This document shows, piece after piece, positions 8,240 to 13,533 of a stretch of 13,533 nt of DNA. The notes beneath the pieces were generated by a model. That model was not told the origin of the DNA, did no database searches, and was given only the letters and a program-made list of their open reading frames with translations. The stretch comes from Monoraphidium neglectum (taxonomy: Eukaryota; Chlorophyta; Chlorophyceae; Sphaeropleales; Selenastraceae): contig NW_014012426.1 of NCBI RefSeq assembly GCF_000611645.1, positions 1 to 13,533 of the forward strand, written 5' to 3'. The translations under genes and the position numbers were made by a program. Positions within the stretch are counted from its first letter, which is position 1. Every line of letters begins with the position of its first letter.

Positions 8240-11200
8240 ATGACGGGCACTGCGAGTGAGCATGTTGATGTTGGCAACAGCGGCAGTGGCGCGGCCGTCA
8301 TGCCCTCAGCAGATGCTGCGCCAGGCATCGCGGCCCCCACAGGCGGCTGGGGCAAGGCGCGCGGCGCGGTGATGAACCGCGTGGGCGTCAGCAAGGCGTT
8401 CAAGACGCTGCGCGATATGGCGGGCGCCGATGGGTACATCGACCCCGCGACACTGGAGCCCGTCAAACCTCTAGGGGAGGGCGCCTTCGCACGCGTGGAG
8501 AGCGCATGGTGGGTCCCACATGCGTGCACATGCGCGCACATGCGCGCACATGGCGGCCTCGGTCTTGACCTTGCCGCGGCCCCGCGCCCCCGCCGGCACA
8601 CCCTAGACGGCCAACTGCCGCGTCGACAAGCACGCATGGGCCCCTGTCTGCCGCGCCCCCGCGGCCGTGGCCACCCCTCGAAGCTGCCTCGCGCAACGCG
8701 CAGGCACTCGCCCCCTGGCGGCGGGGCGCGCTACATGGTGGCCGTCAAGCACCTGAAGCCCGAGCTCTACTCGGATGAGTCAGAGCTCACTCTTTTCGCC
8801 TCGGAGGTCGACCTCATGCGGAAGCTATCCCACCGAAATATCGTCGGCTTCGTCGGCGCGGGCGAGCCCGGAGCCGGCGGCTCCGTCGGCGCGTTCGTCG
8901 TGCAGGCGCGCCAGCCTTGGGCTCCCGCGCCGCGCGTCGCGCGCCCTATCTGCATGCTGCCGACACCTTCCGCGCCGCCCCTGTGCACTGCGGCCTCCCT
9001 GCCCTCTCCCCACCCCGTAATGCCCACGCTGTAGCCACGCACGCAAGCAGCATTCGCCCAAAAGGTGTATTTGTACACATGCAGTACCCCAAGCATCCCC
9101 AAACATCATTTTATCAGACGCATCATGCATGCCGATCATGTCCAACCCAGGAGTTCATGGGCGGCGGCACCCTCAAGCGCCTGGTGTACGACCAGATGAT
9201 GGCGGGGCCGCGGGCAATCTACACAGACGCAGCCGCCCTGTCGATGGGGCTGCAGGTGGCGCGCGGGCTGCGCTACCTGCACAACTCCATGCCCATGGTG
9301 CGGCCAGCGGCCGCGCCCGCGCCTGCGCCCTGCTTGCTGCCGTCGTGCCTGTATGCGATGCGGGTGGGTTGATTCGGCCTGGCCTGTTGCCTCTTGTTGT
9401 TTGGACTGGTCTTTGTGGTTGCCAGGCGGCTGCCCGATCAGGCACACGCCCAGTTGCGCCATTGCGTGATGGCCATCATAGCGATTTGGTCTGATCTGAT
9501 GTGATCTGATCTAATCTGGCTTGATCTGCCTTTCAGGTGATCCACCGCGACCTCAAGCTGGAGAACATACTGCTCAAGGGTGCGCCCGCCGGTGCTTGTA
9601 TGTGGGGAGCTCCCTTGCTGGCCCCTGCTTTTACCCAGCCTCCGCTGGCGGTCTGCCGATGCGGAAACCTACGCCAGCTTTCAACACACACGCCTTTCGC
9701 AACGCCCGCCCATTCACGCCGGCGTTGCCACGCCGCAACAGACGCCCTCCATCCCACATCACCGCCGCTCTTCCCTGTATCGTTCACGCCCCTCTACCCT
9801 ACCCTACGGTTTGCATCCCGCAGCCGCGAGGCCCAAGGATGGAAGCTGGGAGGTCAAGATCGCAGACTTTGGTCTGTCAAAGACAGTGGAGGTCCACCAC
9901 GCGGCACTGGCGGCGCGCCGCGCCGAGCCGGGCGGCCCGACCGCGACCGCCGTCGCGGCGGCGGCCGCGGGGGCGAGGGACGGGTGAGAACGCGCACACT
10001 TGCCCGACGTCCTTGTCGCTGCTGCCTGGTTGCCTGCTGACTGTATGTGGCTCACAGCTGCCGCTTTTCCTCCTCCACTCATGCCCCCTTCGCACGCCCA
10101 AGCCCCTGCCACTCCCCTGGCCCTTGCACCCAGCGTTGCACCGTGCGTGCCGACTCCCCACGCGCGACCCAATCACGACAGCACGGCCCCCGGCCATCAC
10201 TTGACCCCAGCCTCGCCCCTCACCCATCCCCAAATACCCTGTCACAAGCCACGAGCTCGAGCGCCTGTGGAGCCGCCGCGCATCCGACTTCAGTCTGGCG
10301 TCGCCCGCCGGCGGCGGCGCGCGCCGCCTGCGAGCTCCGTCCGTGCTGCCGCCCGCCGCGGAGGCGCCGACGTCGTTCGATTTGACCGGTCAGACCGGGT
10401 CCCTGATGTACATGGCGCCGGAGGTCTACTTGCAGCAGCCCTACAACGAAAAGGTGGGCTTCTGGGCCGGGCCGGCAGTAGCTGGGGTGCAAAATACGGT
10501 GCCGCTGCCCGGCGGCAGCCAGGCCAGGGTCGAGTGCTGGCTGAGCGCGCGACAGGTGCAGTGCAAGCACAAGCAATCATGTGACTGCAGCGCTTGCGGT
10601 GCTCCTCCTTGGGACCCTTGGTAGCACCCCCCTCTCCTTGCCCGTCGAGGCCAGCAGCGCGGCGGCGCTCTGGACCCTGGCTGTGGTGCCAACCCAGCCT
10701 CTATCACTATTGCAAACTCTCAAGTTTGGCCACAGCTTTGGACAATCTTATCAATGTCTCCACCCCGTGTGTGGAGGCCAATGCCAGCTGCCCAAATTGC
10801 CATGGCCGCCCACCCCCCCACCCCTGACCCCCCGGGCAACCTAGGTTGACGTGTTTAGTTTTGGCCTCATACTGTTCGAGCTGCTGCAGAAGTACGTGAT
10901 GCTCTCCGCCGTCTCCATCAGGGGTGAGCCGGACGGGGAGCGGTTGTCCTTCGCTTCGCCAGGCTTGAACTGGCCAGCTGCATTCCCTTTGACGCAGCTG
11001 CTGACCAATTCAGATTCGAAGCAGCCGGCGCTTTGGGTTTCCAGCGGGCTTCATGAATGATCGCAGCCCGTTTTTGAGGAGCTTCAAGGACCCGCCTCTG
11101 CAGCGGCCAGCACGGCTGCAGCCCACCGGGCTGGTCATAACCAGCCTCGCGGCCCGATCAATCCGTTCACGCCCCATCCGAGCCGGCGCGCGCCCTCCAA

Positions 11201-11442
11201 CGCTGGTTGTCTCAGTCTTTGAAGCCCGTCCACGCCCTGCCGGCCCCCTCATTTGTTGATGCGAAGGCACTCGCGAGGAGTTGGAGGCGTACGCGGCGCG
11301 CATCTCCCAGGGCTACCGCCCCCCGATCCACGCCAGGTGGCCGCCTGCGGTGACGTCACTCATCGAGGTGAGCTAGGGATGCCACGTTGTGTGTGTAATA
11401 CTGTCCATAGGGATTATCTGTTTGTATGTGTTCATGTATGTA

Positions 11443-11474
<32 letters not shown>

Positions 11475-11497
11475 TGGGAGGGTGTGTGAGTGCAAAC

Positions 11498-11578
<81 letters not shown>

Positions 11579-12032
11579 CGTGTGCGCGCACGCACGCACG
11601 CACGCACGCGTGCGCCTGCACATCGACCTGCTTTGAGTGCAGAGCGTGCTGCACATTGTTGCACCAGACTGCGCACCGCCCAGTCTGGCGAACGAAACAT
11701 ATCTCAGGCCTAGACTCCAAACCCGCCTTGGGTTAACAAGCGCCGACACATGTGCACCCCCCACCCACCGCCCCCTCCCTCACCACAGCACACCTGCGCG
11801 GCCCCCACATCTAATCCCCTGCGCCCCTTCCCAGAGCATGACCGCGCCCCACGCGTCCAACCCGCCCCAACCGCAACGCCCACCTACTGTCAACCCGCAG
11901 GACTGCTGGGCGCAGGACCCCGCCGCGCGCCCCTCGATGGACAAGGTTGTGGCGCGGCTGGAGGAGATCCAGGCGTCGGGCGTCCTGGGGCTGGAGGCCG
12001 CCCCGGCGGGCTGCGCGTGCACCATCTGCTGA
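8240..12032 (+). CDS. TKL/Raf-like Ser/Thr protein kinase with C-terminal CaaX box
   Basis: Nine exons: 8240-8508, 8704-8905, 9151-9297, 9537-9579, 9824-9983, 10249-10453, 10845-10923, 11267-11367, 11901-12032; 1338 nt, 445 aa. The start is the first ATG in frame after a stop at 8162. Residues 1-75 are a Gly/Ala-rich leader. Every kinase landmark is present: glycine loop GEGAFARV (79-86), VAVK with Lys105, helix C Glu124, hinge [12 protein letters not shown] (154-165), HRDLKLEN (209-216) with Asp211 and Asn216, DFG (235-237), APE (330-332), DVFSFG (344-349), and Arg412 in [12 protein letters not shown]. Lys at 213 indicates Ser/Thr specificity; the C-lobe phrases [20 protein letters not shown] and [10 protein letters not shown] fit the large TKL-type kinase families of green algae. 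DFG to APE spans about 97 residues against the usual 20-35, the excess being Ala/Arg-rich. The protein ends Cys442-Thr-Ile-Cys445, a CaaX pattern, so membrane anchoring by prenylation is inferred. Substrate and pathway unknown. Confidence 0.92.
8521..8550. repeat. Three tandem 10-mers in kinase intron 1
   Basis: The unit tgcgYgcaca occurs three times (8521-8530, 8531-8540, 8541-8550), the first with t and the other two with c at the variable base. It sits just after the donor of intron 1 (8509-8703). Confidence 0.8.
8906..9150 (+). other. Kinase intron 2, apparent GC-AG intron
   Basis: Exon 2 reads through the hinge as FVVQ, ending GTGCAG at 8905, and is followed by GCGCGC. Exon 3 begins at 9151 after CCCAG with EFMGGGTL. 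Using the GC donor gives [12 protein letters not shown], the normal hinge. In-phase GT donors at 8897 and 8900 exist but would delete three or two residues of this strand. The donor hexamer equals that of intron 3 in the SirB1-like gene. Confidence 0.55.
9491..9530 (+). repeat. CTGAT pentamer array before the acceptor of kinase intron 3
   Basis: Eight consecutive pentamers (ctgat, ctgat, gtgat, ctgat, ctaat, ctggc, ttgat, ctgcc) precede tttcag at 9531-9536. Several fit the branch-point consensus CTRAY, and ctaat lies about 22 nt from the acceptor, a normal branch-point distance. Confidence 0.75.
11440..11463. repeat. (TG)n microsatellite in kinase intron 8
   Basis: An uninterrupted TG run follows TATG steps in the first part of intron 8 (11368-11900). 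It is separated from the longer alternating tract at 11496-11615 by a GA-rich stretch (11464-11490). Confidence 0.85.
11496..11615. repeat. 120-nt perfect alternating purine-pyrimidine tract in kinase intron 8
   Basis: From 11496 to 11615 every base alternates purine and pyrimidine: CG steps (about 11500-11514), a long TG run (to about 11570), then mixed CG, TG and CA steps ending in CGCA repeats. The alternation first breaks at 11616. CG and TG steps are the classic Z-DNA formers. The tract is intronic, so coding is not affected, and it explains the size (533 nt) of the largest intron in the window. Confidence 0.95.
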
Positions 12033-13533
12033 CCCGGCGTTTCCAAGGTTGCCGGTTGGGACGCGCCTCCCAGCCGCAGACTTTATGAGGTGCTGGGGCC
12101 CAGCCACTTGGTTGCTGCCGCCGTGTCCGGCAGGCATACTGTGCCTGATTTTGTCAGGTCCACGGGGATGGACTGCGGTGGCGGCTGATTGACCAGGCGC
12201 GCCTGCTTGGCCTGCTGATGGAACAGGTTTTGCGGCAGCTTGATGTGCAAGGATGCAGGGGGTTTCGGTCCTCTTGGCACTCGACGCTGTCGGCAATCTT
12301 GTGCTTATGTGCCACAACCCTGCTGTGGCCCCGGCTCCGCTTACTACGCACAAGCAGCTTACAACTTTGCATAGTGGTGCACTGCTTCCAGTTGTGGTCA
12401 ATTTGTCACGAGCAGGCCGTCCGGCAGCGAGCGGACGCCTCATAGTGCGAGCCTTCCACACAACTTGTCACAAAGCGCTGCGAGCGAAACACGCATACTT
12501 GGTGGCGCACGTATACTTGGTGCGCCCACGGATGGCGGAGCGCGGGCAGCAGCCATCATTTTGGCTGGCACCCTGGTTGTTGGCCCCTTCCTGCGCGCAT
12601 AGCAGTGGGTTTCCTATCCCATAATTGGTGTTGAAAAGCATCCACCTCATTGTGTGTTGTGTGAAAGCTTACTTTTCGCGCCACCAGGCGTTGTGCGCGA
12701 AATGTCACATGTGTGTTGGGCAGCTGCGCAGCAGCTCAGCTGTACGGTTGCTGGTCATCTGTTTGTCCGACAAGTGCGTCGCGCATGATGTGCGAAGCAA
12801 AAAGCGTTCCACGCACGACCGATGTTGCTCTTTTGCCCTCTAGCAAAATCAATCCTCAGTCCACCGCTGAGCCCTCCCCCTTTATCTGCCGCACCCTTGA
12901 AGGTGGCCCCCAACTGCAATATACCTACTTCGGCACACCTGGGCATTCCGCCCAGGCTATCACCGTAGTGCAGCCGGTCGCTTTGATGATTCACTGCAAT
13001 CTCGTCCATCCCAGGCAACGCCTCTGGGTGGGTGCGGCCACAACAACACAACCACACGCAACTCTGTGCGTCAATCTCAAGATCTTACGGCTTTGCCTGT
13101 TTGAGCTGTATTTCAAGTGACGAAGCAGACGTGTGTGTAAGAAACAGGGACAATGGCAGAGCCCATGCATGAAGCGTGTTGCCAATGCAGCAAGAAGATG
13201 CCGCTCCATCTGCCGTAAACCACCGACTGTTCTCGAATCACTGGCCTGCTGGCTTATGACTCAATGGTCGACCACGGGGCACACTGGGTGCAGGTGTTTG
13301 GAAGCCCCTAAAAGTCCGTGCCTTTTGCAGACAGGGCTGAGAGGATACAAATTTGCAGCATTCATGCCAAGCAACAGATTGGAGGGGAAGAGACATACAT
13401 CGAGTGCCACAATGTCGACAAGATGTTTGGGTACCATAAGTGCCATGCATCATTGTCAATCAGCGGGCCGCATCCCAGTGCACCCCTAGTGAGGGAGCCC
13501 GCCTGCACCTCAAGTCATGATGCTGGCCGGCCG
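12033..13533. other. 3' flank of the kinase gene, no supportable gene
   Basis: This 1.5 kb is visibly less GC-rich than the three genes. The longest frames (12253-12624 plus, 12755-13057 minus, 13133-13489 plus) show no family motif and lack the strong G/C third-base bias of the real exons here. It probably contains the kinase 3' UTR and intergenic DNA. A near-repeat, catacttggtggcgcac and tatacttggtgcgcccac, lies at about 12492-12530. The last 220 nt include a stop-free plus-strand frame running off the edge, reported under findings. Confidence 0.45.
13136..13140 (+). terminator. Distant TGTAA, weak candidate poly(A) signal for the kinase
   Basis: This is the first plus-strand TGTAA after the kinase stop, about 1.1 kb downstream. 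That makes an unusually long 3' UTR, so either the transcript uses a variant signal closer in or this match is chance. Confidence 0.2.

Noticed and set aside
8509..8703. Read-through of the open frame between kinase exons 1 and 2
   Set aside because: The frame is open by chance, but it would put about 65 Arg/Pro-rich residues between the glycine loop and the ATP-binding Lys; good GT and CAG sites in matching phase remove it.
11356..11764. Long Val-Cys and Thr-His frames on both strands
   Set aside because: Artefacts of the TG/CG repeat in kinase intron 8.
12253..12624. 123-codon ATG-initiated plus-strand frame
   Set aside because: No family pattern and only weak third-base G/C preference compared with the real exons; left as possible 3' UTR or intergenic sequence.
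12755..13057. 100-codon minus-strand frame with a TGTAA on the same strand further on (12363-12359)
   Set aside because: The amino-acid string is not recognisable and has no matching exons; a transposon remnant is possible but unsupported.
1..13533. Bacterial or phage system, CRISPR array, tRNA or rRNA gene
   Set aside because: All three genes need splicing; the repeats are simple microsatellites without regular spacers; I saw no tRNA or rRNA landmarks.

Overview
The window looks like nuclear DNA of a green alga (Chlorophyta). It is GC-rich, its genes are cut into many short exons by introns of about 180 to 530 nt, and long (CA/TG)n tracts sit inside introns. The pentamer TGTAA, the usual chlorophyte polyadenylation signal, lies just downstream of one gene and plausibly downstream of a second. 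The species cannot be named from sequence alone; a chlorophycean alga is my best inference.

Three multi-exon genes were rebuilt by matching splice phase to protein-family patterns. In each model the summed exon length is a multiple of three and conserved motifs read across the junctions. (1) Minus strand, 3382 down to 615, six exons, 472 aa: a SirB1-type (transglutaminase-like core 2) protein with a C-terminal TPR-like region and an N-terminus resembling an organelle transit peptide. (2) Plus strand, 4266-7404, six exons, 601 aa: a secreted GH88-type unsaturated glucuronyl hydrolase that keeps essentially all known active-site residues. (3) Plus strand, 8240-12032, nine exons, 445 aa: a complete TKL/Raf-like Ser/Thr protein kinase with a very long activation segment and a C-terminal CaaX box (Cys-Thr-Ile-Cys).

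Layout: 1-614 is the 3' flank of gene 1. 3383-4265 is the shared upstream region of the divergent genes 1 and 2. 7405-8239 holds the GH88 3' end and the kinase upstream region. 12033-13533 is a less GC-rich block with no gene I can support. The three products have no obvious shared pathway; the arrangement looks like ordinary eukaryotic neighbours, not an operon or defence island.

The points most worth following are the algal GH88 enzyme with an intact catalytic set, the predicted prenylation of the kinase, two apparent GC-AG introns in different genes with the same donor CAG|GCGCGC, and a 120-nt perfect alternating purine-pyrimidine tract in a kinase intron.
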